Shown: in pieces, positions 52,015-62,334 of the stretch
Layout: the number at the start of each line of letters is the position of its first letter
Numbering within the stretch: the stretch's first letter is position 1
Assembly: GCF_018917145.1 (NCBI RefSeq)
Contig: NZ_JAHLOD010000018.1
Coordinates: 1 to 64,000 of the forward strand
DNA: 64,000 nucleotides
Direction: 5' to 3'
From: Clostridium bornimense
GTDB lineage: Bacteria > Bacillota > Clostridia > Clostridiales > Clostridiaceae
The notes under the pieces: generated by a model
Databases searched by the model: none
What the model saw: only the letters and a program-made list of their open reading frames with translations
What the model was told of the DNA's origin: nothing
Made by a program: the position numbers and the translations under genes

Positions 52015-52509
52015 TTATCCCCTCCCATTTTCCCACCTTCCATCTTCTAACAATTCTTTTATTTGCTCCAAATCATAGCAGATTAAAAATTGAAATACTA
52101 TATCCCTATCTCTGTTAAAGTATGCTAACAATTCTATAAAATCTTGTCTACCATCAGTATCCATATCTGATTTAATTTCTACACGATATATATTATCTTC
52201 CAAATCATCGTTATCAATTTCTTTTGTGTCTACCAATTCCACAACATTAGTTCCATCTTCATATTCATCTGCACATGTTATAATTACAGAATTACTTTTA
52301 GAAAAGTCCATGCTTTTTACTTTTTTAACTAGTGCTAAATCGTTAAAAAGATCTGATTTTTTAAAATTAGCATCTATAGCTTCAGTGTTCACAATGTTAG
52401 CCGGAAATATGTATCTATCTTCATCTATTTTCACAGCCATAAATTTGTTATATGCTTCTCTTTCTATTTCTTCAATTCTTTTACCATTTAAATCTAATAT
52501 ATTATCCAT
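52015..52509 (-). CDS. Hypothetical acidic protein
   Basis: 164 residues from ATG 52509 (MDNILDLNGKRIEEIEREAY), with GAGGT nine bases upstream; ten upstream codons are open but lack a site. Strongly acidic, with a segment TKEIDNDDLEDNIYRVEIKS and a hydrophobic C-terminal helix (IVFQFLICYDLEQIKELLED). Soluble. Unknown family. Confidence 0.6.
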   Translation of the reverse strand: MDNILDLNGKRIEEIEREAYNKFMAVKIDEDRYIFPANIVNTEAIDANFKKSDLFNDLALVKKVKSMDFSKSNSVIITCADEYEDGTNVVELVDTKEIDNDDLEDNIYRVEIKSDMDTDGRQDFIELLAYFNRDRDIVFQFLICYDLEQIKELLEDGRWENGRG

Positions 52510-52620
52510 TAGTAATACCTCAATACATTTTTTGTACATAATATCATGCTAATATATGGTAAGTCAATATTTTTAAATGTGTACTATAATACCTGTATTT
52601 TTGTATGCATGACTATATCT

Positions 52621-53793
52621 TTAATGATGAAATAACCTCACATTTGTAAATGCCATAGCTATATCATATTTATCACAAACTTCAATAACATTATCATCTC
52701 TAATTGATCCACCTGTTTCTGCTATATACTTAACGCCACTTTTTCTTGCACGTTCTATGTTATCTCCAAATGGGAAAAATGCATCTGATGCTAATGAAAC
52801 GTTATCTAAATTCTTTAACCATTCTGTTTTCTCTTCTCTACTTAATGGTTCTGGTTTAGTTGTAAAAATGTTTTCCCATACCCCATCACTTAATATATCC
52901 ATATAGTCCTCTGATATATATACATCGATGGCATTATCTCTATCTACTCTTTTAACATTTTCTTTAAAAGGTAAATTTAGAACCTTTGGATTTTGTCTTA
53001 AAAACCATATATCTGCTTTGTTTCCTGCTAATCTTGTACAATGAATTCTTGATTGTTGTCCTGCTCCTATACCAATTACTTGTCCATCTTTTGCATAACA
53101 TACTGAATTAGATTGTGTATATTTTAATGTTATCAATGCAATAATCAAATCTCTTTTAGCGCTATCGCTTAATGTCTTATTCTTAGTTGGAAAATTACAT
53201 AAGATATCTGCAGATATCTTAACGTCATTTCTTTTTTGTTCTAAAGTAATTCCATAGACATCTTTTTTCTCTATATCACTTGGTTCATAATTGCTATCAA
53301 TTTGCATTATAAGGTAATTACCTTTTCTCTTCTTTTTCAATATCTCTAAAGCTTCTTCAGAATAAGATGGAGCTATTATTCCATCTGAAACTTCTCTTGA
53401 TAAAATTTTTGCTGTCATTTCATCACATTGATCAGATAATGCTACAAAATCTCCATAGGAAGACATTCTATCTGCACCTCTTGCTCTTATATAAGCAGTA
53501 GCAATATCTGATAAATTATCATCTTCAACAAAATATACCTTTTTTAATGTTTCAGATAATGGAATAGCCACAGCCGCTCCTGCTGGACTTACATGTTTAA
53601 ATGAAGTTGCTGCTGCAAGTCCTGTAGCAGCCTTTAGTTCTTTTACTAGTTGCCATCCATTTAATGCGTCTAATACATTAATATAACCGACATTACCATT
53701 AAGAATTTTTATAGGAAGGGCGCCTTCCTTCATATAAATTCTAGCTGGTTTTTGATTAGGATTACATCCATACTTAAGATTTAATTCTTTCAT
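52621..53793 (-). CDS. Stand-alone AICAR transformylase (PurH C-terminal domain type)
   Basis: 390 residues, corresponding to the formyltransferase part of PurH without the IMP cyclohydrolase domain. [29 protein letters not shown] and [21 protein letters not shown], then [14 protein letters not shown] are the AICAR and folate-binding motifs with the catalytic Lys-His. It transfers a formyl group from 10-formyl-THF to AICAR in purine synthesis. A ZTP-type riboswitch precedes it, so expression should follow folate stress. Probably a paralogue of a complete purH elsewhere. Confidence 0.9.
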   Translation of the reverse strand: MKELNLKYGCNPNQKPARIYMKEGALPIKILNGNVGYINVLDALNGWQLVKELKAATGLAAATSFKHVSPAGAAVAIPLSETLKKVYFVEDDNLSDIATAYIRARGADRMSSYGDFVALSDQCDEMTAKILSREVSDGIIAPSYSEEALEILKKKRKGNYLIMQIDSNYEPSDIEKKDVYGITLEQKRNDVKISADILCNFPTKNKTLSDSAKRDLIIALITLKYTQSNSVCYAKDGQVIGIGAGQQSRIHCTRLAGNKADIWFLRQNPKVLNLPFKENVKRVDRDNAIDVYISEDYMDILSDGVWENIFTTKPEPLSREEKTEWLKNLDNVSLASDAFFPFGDNIERARKSGVKYIAETGGSIRDDNVIEVCDKYDIAMAFTNVRLFHH

Positions 53794-53814
53794 TAATTAC
53801 ACCCCTTGAAAAAC

Positions 53815-53915
53815 AAAAAAGCCCACCATCTGGACTTTGCCCAGACGGTCGGCTTACAATTCTTGTTATACTTCATGTGGTTAATTCCACTTCCGTCAGT
53901 CATATAACTCTATAA
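53815..53915 (-). promoter_or_regulatory. ZTP (pfl) riboswitch with terminator
   Basis: The minus strand contains GACTGACGGAAGTGGAATTA, then ACCACATGAAGTATAACA, then GCCGACCGTCTGGGCA, the two conserved halves of the pfl/ZTP aptamer as I remember it. The last part also pairs with GTCCAGATGGTGGGC, followed by TTTTTTG, forming the terminator. ZTP/ZMP binding should free transcription of the AICAR transformylase gene, whose substrate is ZMP. Confidence 0.78.
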
Positions 53916-53952
53916 TTAGAATATCATTAATTAGTTGCCCTGTCAAAATCTA

Positions 53953-54567
53953 TTATTTTCTATTTTGATAGTATTCTTCTCTTTTCTTATTCCAATAAAC
54001 TTTGTCTTCTTCATTTATTTCTCTTAATACTCTACAAGGATTTCCAACAGCTATAACATTATCAGGAATGTCTTTTGTAACAACAGAACCTGACCCAATT
54101 ACAACATTATTTCCTATAGATACTCCAGGATTTATTACAGTATTTCCACCAATCCAAACACTATTTCCTATAGTTACTGGCTTTCCAAACTCCAATAATT
54201 CATCTCTAACCTCTGCATCTATAGGATGACCTGCCGTAAATATAGATACTCTTGGTGCTAAAAATACATTGTTTCCAATACTTACATCACATACATCTAG
54301 AATTATACAATCATAATTGGCATAAAAATTGTTTCCTACAGATATATTACTTCCGTAATCACAGTGGAATGATGGTTCTATATATATGTTTTCTCCTACA
54401 GTTTTAAAAAGCTGCTTTAGTAAATCTGTTCTATATTCTAAATCATCTTCATTAGAATTATTGAATAAACGAGTTAATCTTCTAGCTTTCCTACTATCTT
54501 TGAATAATTCATCATCAAGTGCTTTATATAACTGCCCTGATAACATTAATTCTTTTTCACTCTTCAT
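53953..54567 (-). CDS. maa: Maltose/galactoside O-acetyltransferase
   Basis: 204 residues. N-terminal Mac domain (MLSGQLYKALDDELFKDSRK), then a left-handed beta helix of hexapeptide repeats (IEPSFHCDYGSNISVGNNFY, then IGNNVFLAPRVSI, FTAGHPIDAEVR and IGNSVWIGGNTVINPGV). Transfers acetyl from acetyl-CoA to maltose, glucose or galactosides. The catalytic His is in TAGHP. It starts 12 bases after the glucosidase stop, so is in its operon. Confidence 0.9.
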   Translation of the reverse strand: MKSEKELMLSGQLYKALDDELFKDSRKARRLTRLFNNSNEDDLEYRTDLLKQLFKTVGENIYIEPSFHCDYGSNISVGNNFYANYDCIILDVCDVSIGNNVFLAPRVSIFTAGHPIDAEVRDELLEFGKPVTIGNSVWIGGNTVINPGVSIGNNVVIGSGSVVTKDIPDNVIAVGNPCRVLREINEEDKVYWNKKREEYYQNRK

Positions 54568-54578
54568 CCTTATTCCTC

Positions 54579-56250
54579 CTATTTAGCTTCTAATACTACA
54601 ACACCACATGATTCCAATTTAACATTATCATTATTTATTGTTATATTGTCTATATTACTCAATAGTATCTTATTTTCTTTACTTTGCAATTTTATTATAG
54701 ATTCTTCCTCACCAAAATTAGCTATTACAATCACTGTCTTATTATCTAATTTTCTATAGTAGCTATATATATTATCTTTATCTTCATAAGCTGCAACAAA
54801 GTTACCATAAGTAAAAACTTCTTTATAATCTTTAGATTTTCTTAATGCTATAAGCTTTTTGTAATAGTTTAATACAGAGTTTTCATCATTAAGTTCATCT
54901 TCAACATTAATATAAAGATAGTTTGGATTAACCTTAAGCCATGGTGTTCCTGTAGTAAATCCTGCATTTTCATTTCTATTCCATTGCATTGGTGTTCTAG
55001 CATTATCCCTACTATGATGATAGCATGCTTCCAGTGCTTCCTCGCTAGTAAGTCCTGCTTTAATTGCTACTTTGTATTCATTTTTAGTACTTATATCGTC
55101 ATACTCTTCTATACTTTCCATTTTGCAATTTCTCATACCTATTTCTTGACCTTGGTATATAAATGGAATTCCTCTAAGTAATATATTTACTGTAGCTAAC
55201 ATCTTTACCCCTTTATCATTTTGTCCATAGTTAGGTAAATAAGTATTTGCACCTCTTGGTTCATCATGATTTTCTATAATGTTAGCTAAAAATCCAATAT
55301 TATTGCACTTTCTTTGTGCATCAAAAGTTGATGCCCTATATTGCTTAAATTCTATAGGCTTGCTATCATACCAACCATGGTCTCCATTAGTTAATACATG
55401 AGCAGAGAAATCAAACATTGTTGAGAAATGTCCCTCTTCACCTATAAACTCCCTTAACTCTTCTTCCTTCATATTAAAAACTTCTGCAACAGTAAATGCA
55501 TCATATTTTTCAAAAGTATTCTTCTTAAGATCTTCTAATAATTTCCCTACTCCTTCAACTTCATCTACCATTTTTTGTTACTGAAACTAATCCATCATTT
55601 CCATCTGGTGCAAAGCTTGGGAATGATAGATCCTTTTTAATATTTATTATTGCATCGATTCTAAATCCAGCAAGACCTTTATCGAGCCACCAATTAATCA
55701 TTTTATATAATTCATCTTTTACCTTTTTGTTATTCCAATTAAGATCTGGTTGCTCCTTTGCAAACATATGTAAATAATATAGATCAGTTCCTTTTACTTT
55801 CTCCCATGCACTACCACCAAAATATGAACGATAGTTGCTTGGTGGATTGCCATCTTTTCCTTTTCTAAAATAGAAATAATCAGCATATTCTCCATATGGA
55901 TCTTTTAACGCTTTTTGAAACCAGATATGTTTATCAGAACAATGATTAATTACTAAATCCATTACAATATACATATCTCTTTTCTTTGCTTCCACAAGCA
56001 ATTCATCAAATTCCTCCATAGTACCAAACTCTTCAGCTATACTATAATAATCTGATATATCATAACCTTGATCTACAAAAGGTGATTTATACATAGGTGA
56101 AATCCATATAATATCTATCCCTAAATCTTTTAAGTAATCTAACTTTTTTATTATTCCTCTAATATCTCCAATACCATCCCCATTAGTATCATTAAAACTC
56201 TTTGGATATATTTGATACGCTACTTTATCATGCCACCATTTCTTTTCCAT
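54579..56250 (-). pseudogene. malL: Alpha-glucosidase (GH13, oligo-1,6-glucosidase type) with frameshift at an A6 run
   Basis: Residues 1-229 (55561-56250) include nucleophile Asp199 in GFRIDAIIN and end at a premature TGA after GLVSVTKNGR. The second frame (54579-55571) continues as MVDEVEGVGKLLEDLKKNTF, with acid/base Glu in TVAEVFN and the third acid in IENHDEPR. Removing one A from the run of six at 55571-55576 would join them as VTKMVDEVEG, giving a normal protein of about 557 residues. It may be a true mutation, reversible slippage, or an assembly error. Neighbours: AraC regulator upstream and maa downstream. Confidence 0.88.
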
Positions 56251-56334
56251 AACAAAACCCCTCCTTATTGTTTACACTTGTATTATATATACATAAAGAG
56301 AGTTTTTCTTATATAATTTTGATAAAAAGTTGTA

Positions 56335-57201
56335 CTATTTTGACTTTCTGTATTCTGATGGTGAGATATGCTTTTCTTTCTTAAATCGCTTTATAAAATA
56401 GCTTATGTTATCATAACCACAACTAATAGCTATATCAATAATTTTCATATTACTATTAAGTAACAGTTCTGCAGCCTTAGTTATTCTAATATCATTTATA
56501 TATTCCGTTGGTGTCTTTCCTATAAGCTTTTTGAAATAACGACAGAAATACTGCGGATTCATAGCTACCTGTGATGATAAATCCTCTGTTGTAATTTTTC
56601 TACTATAATTATTATGAATATACGATAATACCTTTTTTACATTATCAACTTTATATATATCAACATACTCCATATCTTCTGACGATATAAATCTCTTATT
56701 TTCATAAAGTAAAGCAATAAGCTGATAAAAATACCCTTTTACTCTTAGAAATGATGCAATATCTTTTTCCTTTGATTCTTGTAATATTTTCTTGTAAATC
56801 TTTTCAGTATCTTTCCATATTTCATCATCTGTAAAAACAAACTGAGGAAATTGAATTTTACCTTCTAATAATGGCCTTATAATTTTGTATTGTATTCCAT
56901 CAAAATACTCGAAACTAAGCATTTTAAGGTCAAAAACAATAACACTTTCTCTACATCCTTCTTCTCCTACAATTGAATGTATATCTCCAGCACTTATAAA
57001 TACAAAAGCCGGTGCTAATACCTTATATTCTTTCATATTTATATGAATAGTAAATTTTCCTTTCTTAAAATATATTAACTCCGTTTCATCATGCCAATGA
57101 AGATCAACAACAAATCTTTTATCACTGTTCCATCTATATGTAGCTAACGGAAAATTTACACTGCCATGAGCTATATCCTCTTTAAGTTCTTCTTTTTCCA
57201 C
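56335..57201 (-). CDS. AraC-family regulator with cupin sensor domain
   Basis: 288 residues from GTG 57201, preceded by GGAGGAGAG. The N-terminal cupin (DLHWHDETELIYFKKGKFTI) is the ligand-sensing domain. The C-terminal double HTH (TEDLSSQVAMNPQYFCRYFK, then KIIDIAISCGYDNISYFIKR) is the AraC DNA-binding part. It lies directly upstream of the glucosidase and acetyltransferase genes, likely activating them in response to a sugar. Confidence 0.9.
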   Translation of the reverse strand: MEKEELKEDIAHGSVNFPLATYRWNSDKRFVVDLHWHDETELIYFKKGKFTIHINMKEYKVLAPAFVFISAGDIHSIVGEEGCRESVIVFDLKMLSFEYFDGIQYKIIRPLLEGKIQFPQFVFTDDEIWKDTEKIYKKILQESKEKDIASFLRVKGYFYQLIALLYENKRFISSEDMEYVDIYKVDNVKKVLSYIHNNYSRKITTEDLSSQVAMNPQYFCRYFKKLIGKTPTEYINDIRITKAAELLLNSNMKIIDIAISCGYDNISYFIKRFKKEKHISPSEYRKSK

Positions 57202-57242
57202 CTTTTCTCTCCTCCACTACATATAATATCTTATACTATTTT

Positions 57243-60200
57243 TTAAAATAGTTTCATTTGCACTTCCTCTGTTTTAATATGTGATGTAACCATCGTTTCA
57301 ACTTCTTCGTCACCTACTAAATGCTCAGATTTTATAACTTTTAACCCACTCTTTAATTTACTACCAACAAGATTCAAAACATAAATATTATCAAATCTAT
57401 TAATTATAGAATCTCCACCTAATCCCGTTAAGCAAATCAATTGAGTTTTACTCTTTTTTGCCACCTCAATTAATGGCTTTAATAAATGTTCTGCATTAGT
57501 TTGTGCAAATGGATTATCCATGATTAATACTTTAGATACTTCTTTTCTTACAAAAATATCTTTATCTTCTTTTCTCATATAAGAAAGTAAACTAGATAAA
57601 ATTACGAAAGCTGATAAAAAACCTTCTCCACCTGAATTAGTTGCAACTTCATCCCATGTTATTTGCTTTTGTCTATTTTCCTCTATCTTATATAACTTTA
57701 CATCAATATTTCCTATAGAAATTACCTCATCATATAACTTTACTATGTTAATTGTTCTCTCAATATATTCCTTTATACTTTCATTACTCTCCAATAATTT
57801 CACACAATGATCTCTTATATTCTCAATATATTCCTTAATACGAAGATTATACAATTCTTTATTCTCTTCAATATTAACAACAGAAATCTTTAGCATCTTT
57901 ACATATTTGCCTGATATAGTTATTGCAGAGTTCTCATCAATTTTACTAATATCCTCATTAACTGAAATTATATACTCATATATATTTCTCAATATATTCT
58001 CTTCTTCTTTATTTATTATCTCAATATCATGCATAAGCTTTTCAACTATCATACTATAAGAATCTAATACAATATCCAACTGCTTTAATAAGTTTATTGG
58101 ATTTTTACAAACTCTTATTAGTCCTGATATAGCATCCTTAAATAAAGCATCACTTTTGAAAATATCTTCGTTTTCTATTTTAGTTATTATCTCATAAACT
58201 TCACTTTCTAATTTATGTATATCTGTATTTATAATTCTATAATCTCGTTTTAACTTTTTAGTTACATCCTCAATATCTTTCAACTCAATGATAATATCTA
58301 ATTTTTCTTCCACAGGAAAATCATATTCATCCAAAGAGGACTTACTTATCTCAATGATTATTTTTTCATTTTTATATTTATTTTTTTCTTGTAATAAAGT
58401 TTCTATATCAACCTTTAATTTAGCTAATTCTTCATCAAAGTTCTTACTAAAGATTTTATCTTTTTCTTTTGGTATATCTGTATCAACTATTTTTTTCAAT
58501 TCTATTTTTAAACTCTCTATCTTAGATTCCTCTACAGCTTTGTCTTTTTCAAAACTTGAAATTTCTTTTCCAACTTTTTTTATATCATTTTCTTTAAGGT
58601 CTATATTTCTCTCTATAGAAATTACTTTAGTAAAATCATATATTACATTTCTAAATTCATCCTCATTTAAATTAAATTCAGTTTCCTTATTAATAAGTTG
58701 CTTTTCACACTTTTCATATTCATTTACTGCATCACTTTTTTCTTTTTCGAGTTCTGAGAGATCCCCATATATTTTTTTAGTAACAACATTATACTCTGCT
58801 AATAAATCTTCTAAATCCTTATCTTTAAAAATTCCATCTTTATACTCTTCAAAATTCTTAAGATTATTATTACATTCTGATATCTTATACTCTAAACTAT
58901 GAAGTTTCTCTTTTATATCTTCAATCCTTTTTACTATATCCTCTAGCTCGTTTTTATTCTCTTTTATCTTGATTTCATTGGTATTCTTTTTATTAAAAAC
59001 ATCCTGATATTCTTCTTTATTATTACAATATTCTTCATATTGCAAAATTAATTTATTAAACTCATTCTCTTTCTTTTCTAAATACTTTATTCTCTCTTTT
59101 ACTTTATACTTTTCATCTTCATAGTTATGTATTTTATCCTCTACATCAGCAATCTCTGCTCTTATTGACCTTAACAGCTCTTCGCTATCCTTTAGGCTTT
59201 TTTCCTCCTTTTCCAACTCTATTAAAGTGGATTCATATAATTTCTTTGTAACTTTAGAATTTTTAATAAATTCTCGCTTATTAATATATAAGTTGACAGC
59301 CTCTTTCTTTTCATCAATTTTCATTAAAATATCATCTTTTTTTCTCTCTTTTGAGTCTATTAATTTTCTTAATTTTTTCTCATCTAAAAGCTTATTATTA
59401 AATGAAACATAAAATTTTACCTTTTCAAGGTCTACTATATTATTAGAATATAACAATTTGTCATCTAAATTATCTCTTTCAATAATTGGTATTGGAAAAG
59501 ATGTATATAATTCGATATCAGTACTATTGAGTTTAAGTAAATCTTTCTTATCCATAATTAAAGCATATGGAATAAAAGGATTTCTTCTTAATATTTCATT
59601 ATTTTCCTCTTTCGAATATTGATTATTTTTAAGCCAGTCCATACCATAAATTATATCAATATTATTGTTAGATAATGCTTCTAAAAAATCCTTTGGAATG
59701 TTAACTACTTTACCTTTTTCCAATTTCATAATTTCTTCATTTATAGATTCTTCTGCCTTATATAATTCCTTAAGATCTACATTAAAATTATCTATTTTTT
59801 TGTTAAATTCTTTAATTATTTCTTCATTGTTAAATACTTTGTTTTCTCCTAAATTCACATATTTAATTATCTCTTTTCTAGTATCTATATCCTTATTGAA
59901 TTCACAAATTCTCTCTTTAATTATCCCTATCTTAGTAGTTAATTGAACTTTTCTAGTATTTAAACTATCCTTTTCAGAATTTTTAGCTTTCAATTGTTGA
60001 TAATTTCTTGTAATATTCTCTGCTACTTCCTTTTTCCTAGAGTTAGCATTCTTTTTATCATTCTCTATCTTCTTTCCTATAGTGATTTTTTCTTCATCAT
60101 CAAAATATCCTACAATATTTCTCTGTAACTTTTCATCATAAGACTCATTAAAATTTCTTTCATAGATGTCAAATGATTTTATCGCTTGTAACAATTCACC

Positions 60201-61625
60201 TTCTCTAAATCTGAGATTTTTATCACTTTCTTCAATACTACAAATATCTTTATTAAGCTGAACTTTCCTATTAATGATATCTTCCTTTTCATCTTGATAT
60301 TTATTCTTTTCATTAGAAATTCTATCATATTGTTCTAAAAGAAGTTTTCTTATTGAATAACCTAAATTTTTAATCTCTGGTGCTGTATCTTTTTCTTTAT
60401 CTTTTAATACTTTAATTTTTATTTCAACTTCTTGAAGTTTTCTTGATGCTCTTGTATATCTTTCATAAGCATCTGCACACTCTAAAATATTTTTTTCTCG
60501 CTTTAACTTCTTAAGTTCTTTATTATATTCCTCTTCTATCTCTACATTTTTTGATATATTATTTTCCAATTCCTTAATTTTATCCAATCTAGAGTATATA
60601 TCAAAAGAAATCTTTTCATAATTTACTTCTCTTATTTTTAATTCATTTTCATCTATTTTTTTATCAATTTCAAAAATAGCCTTATCTTTTTCTTTTATTT
60701 CATCATTCATTTTATAAAAATAATTTGCAATTTTGTTTTCCTGTCTTTTCTTTTCTTCTATTTTTTCTTTAAATGCTAATGCCGATTCCTTTATCTCATC
60801 TGCTCTTCCATAAAAAATTTCAATTTTATCTTTTCTATCAATATCGCTCTTATTTATCTTATATTGATAAATATATTTCTCTATAATATCTCTATAGTTA
60901 TTAATTCTATTATCATCTTTATTAAGTTTCTCTTCAATTGTTGGTAAAAACCACTTTTTTACTAACCCCTCAGTATTTTTAGCTTCTTTAAATAGTTGCG
61001 ATAATCCAGATTCCGTTAAGTTAACTTTTTTTATTATATTTTCCCATTCCTTATTATCTATTCCATATTCTCTTAACTTATCAAAATATGCTTTAGAAGT
61101 TCCATAATTATTCATATCATAATAATTAAAATTATAATTTGGATTTTTCTTAAGCTCTTCAAATAAGTTCTTACTATTTGTAAAGCTTTTTATTTTTCTA
61201 CTATTGCCATTCTCCTCAATTATGGGAATACTCTTTATATCATATTTATTTCTTGACTTATATTCATAGACAAAATTAATAATATCTAGCTTATCCCTAG
61301 AATCATCATCTGAAGATATTTCCTTTTTTCTAACCATCATTCCAGTAAGCAAATACCCCGCATCATCTTCTAAATTCCATTCTACTAAAATATATGTAGG
61401 TGTTTTACTTGTAAAATAACTTTCAAATTTTCTTTCATTTAAATCTCTATATTTACGCCTTACAAAAGGTGCCATCATCATTTGAATAATAACTGTTTTT
61501 CCTCCACCATTTCTCAAGTTAAGCATAGTATTTTCTCCATTTAAAAAGAAAACTTGATCATCTATTTTAGAAGTGTTGTTATTATAATTTAGATTTGCAA
61601 TTCTAAGATAATTAAAATTACTCAT
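57243..61625 (-). CDS. SMC-like ATPase, JetC/MukB type (Wadjet-like operon)
   Basis: 1460 residues. Walker A region ends NLRNGGGKT (about 37-44); two very long Lys/Glu-rich coiled coils (about 250-640 and 780-1300) flank a hinge-like globular part (about 640-780, with DIIYGMDWLKNNQYS). ABC signature NSGGEGF (1330-1336) and Walker B VLIMDNPF (1366-1373) follow. This is the SMC head-hairpin plan of MukB/JetC. With the two smaller genes before it, it should form a loop-extruding complex acting on plasmid or foreign DNA. Its start overlaps the preceding stop by 8 bases. Confidence 0.87.
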   Translation of the reverse strand: MSNFNYLRIANLNYNNNTSKIDDQVFFLNGENTMLNLRNGGGKTVIIQMMMAPFVRRKYRDLNERKFESYFTSKTPTYILVEWNLEDDAGYLLTGMMVRKKEISSDDDSRDKLDIINFVYEYKSRNKYDIKSIPIIEENGNSRKIKSFTNSKNLFEELKKNPNYNFNYYDMNNYGTSKAYFDKLREYGIDNKEWENIIKKVNLTESGLSQLFKEAKNTEGLVKKWFLPTIEEKLNKDDNRINNYRDIIEKYIYQYKINKSDIDRKDKIEIFYGRADEIKESALAFKEKIEEKKRQENKIANYFYKMNDEIKEKDKAIFEIDKKIDENELKIREVNYEKISFDIYSRLDKIKELENNISKNVEIEEEYNKELKKLKREKNILECADAYERYTRASRKLQEVEIKIKVLKDKEKDTAPEIKNLGYSIRKLLLEQYDRISNEKNKYQDEKEDIINRKVQLNKDICSIEESDKNLRFREGELLQAIKSFDIYERNFNESYDEKLQRNIVGYFDDEEKITIGKKIENDKKNANSRKKEVAENITRNYQQLKAKNSEKDSLNTRKVQLTTKIGIIKERICEFNKDIDTRKEIIKYVNLGENKVFNNEEIIKEFNKKIDNFNVDLKELYKAEESINEEIMKLEKGKVVNIPKDFLEALSNNNIDIIYGMDWLKNNQYSKEENNEILRRNPFIPYALIMDKKDLLKLNSTDIELYTSFPIPIIERDNLDDKLLYSNNIVDLEKVKFYVSFNNKLLDEKKLRKLIDSKERKKDDILMKIDEKKEAVNLYINKREFIKNSKVTKKLYESTLIELEKEEKSLKDSEELLRSIRAEIADVEDKIHNYEDEKYKVKERIKYLEKKENEFNKLILQYEEYCNNKEEYQDVFNKKNTNEIKIKENKNELEDIVKRIEDIKEKLHSLEYKISECNNNLKNFEEYKDGIFKDKDLEDLLAEYNVVTKKIYGDLSELEKEKSDAVNEYEKCEKQLINKETEFNLNEDEFRNVIYDFTKVISIERNIDLKENDIKKVGKEISSFEKDKAVEESKIESLKIELKKIVDTDIPKEKDKIFSKNFDEELAKLKVDIETLLQEKNKYKNEKIIIEISKSSLDEYDFPVEEKLDIIIELKDIEDVTKKLKRDYRIINTDIHKLESEVYEIITKIENEDIFKSDALFKDAISGLIRVCKNPINLLKQLDIVLDSYSMIVEKLMHDIEIINKEEENILRNIYEYIISVNEDISKIDENSAITISGKYVKMLKISVVNIEENKELYNLRIKEYIENIRDHCVKLLESNESIKEYIERTINIVKLYDEVISIGNIDVKLYKIEENRQKQITWDEVATNSGGEGFLSAFVILSSLLSYMRKEDKDIFVRKEVSKVLIMDNPFAQTNAEHLLKPLIEVAKKSKTQLICLTGLGGDSIINRFDNIYVLNLVGSKLKSGLKVIKSEHLVGDEEVETMVTSHIKTEEVQMKLF

Positions 61626-62334
61626 TTACTTCCTCCTCTCCAAAGGCTTTTAATACCCTATAATAATTATTTTTATTTAATAAATGCCAATCCATAAAAT
61701 AATCTAACTTTTTTGTAGTTTTAATCATATCATCACTTTTTATATAATCTATTAGTCCTTGCTTCTCTAAAAACGAAAGTATATTATTAACAAATCCTTC
61801 TTTAGTAGTTTTAGATCTATTTTGGTTATCTGAACTTTTTAATGATTCAAATCTCTCTAATATGTTACTATATGCTATCCCATTATCCTTATCAGAATTC
61901 TCACTACTTCTTTTTACTCCTTCACTAAGTTTATCCGCAACAAGATTCAAAAATTCTCCACCTTTTATAAAATCTCTTGATTTACTGCTTAACCCATTAG
62001 CTCCATAGAAAGACACTATTAAGGTCATTATTACAAATTGTGATAAGTAATAATCCTTATCATTGGCTCCTGATTTACATAATTCCTTTTTTAAATCACC
62101 TTTAGAATAACCTAAAAAATCATTATCCTCCTTAGGAATAAAATATATTATGCTTCCAAACTTTCTAACTTCACAACCTAATTCATCAGCCTCTAATTTC
62201 ACCAACTCTTGAATATTTTCATTTTCTGAATACGCCTTATATAATATATCTTCATCATCTTTGAGCTCTCTATTTTTCATTAGAAAATATATTATCCTAC
62301 TACTAATCTTTATATCATCTATTGTATAATTCAA
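61618..62334 (-). CDS. JetB/MukE-like subunit
   Basis: 238 residues, mainly helical: SSRIIYFLMKNRELKDDEDI at the start, YLSQFVIMTLIVSFYGANGL in the middle, and a winged-helix-like end (LSFLEKQGLIDYIKSDDMIK, then KKLDYFMDWHLLN). Size and place between a JetA-like and an SMC gene fit the MukE/JetB (KITE) subunit; I recall such proteins as DUF6063 in this context but cannot confirm. Overlaps the JetA-like gene by 20 bases. Confidence 0.72.
   Translation of the reverse strand: MNYTIDDIKISSRIIYFLMKNRELKDDEDILYKAYSENENIQELVKLEADELGCEVRKFGSIIYFIPKEDNDFLGYSKGDLKKELCKSGANDKDYYLSQFVIMTLIVSFYGANGLSSKSRDFIKGGEFLNLVADKLSEGVKRSSENSDKDNGIAYSNILERFESLKSSDNQNRSKTTKEGFVNNILSFLEKQGLIDYIKSDDMIKTTKKLDYFMDWHLLNKNNYYRVLKAFGEEEVNE

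Noticed and set aside
58288-58902. 204-codon open frame on the plus strand, rich in Ser, Phe and Leu
   Set aside because: It is antisense to the coiled coil of the SMC gene; Lys/Glu-rich coding DNA yields Phe/Ser/Leu-rich antisense frames. No ribosome site or domain.
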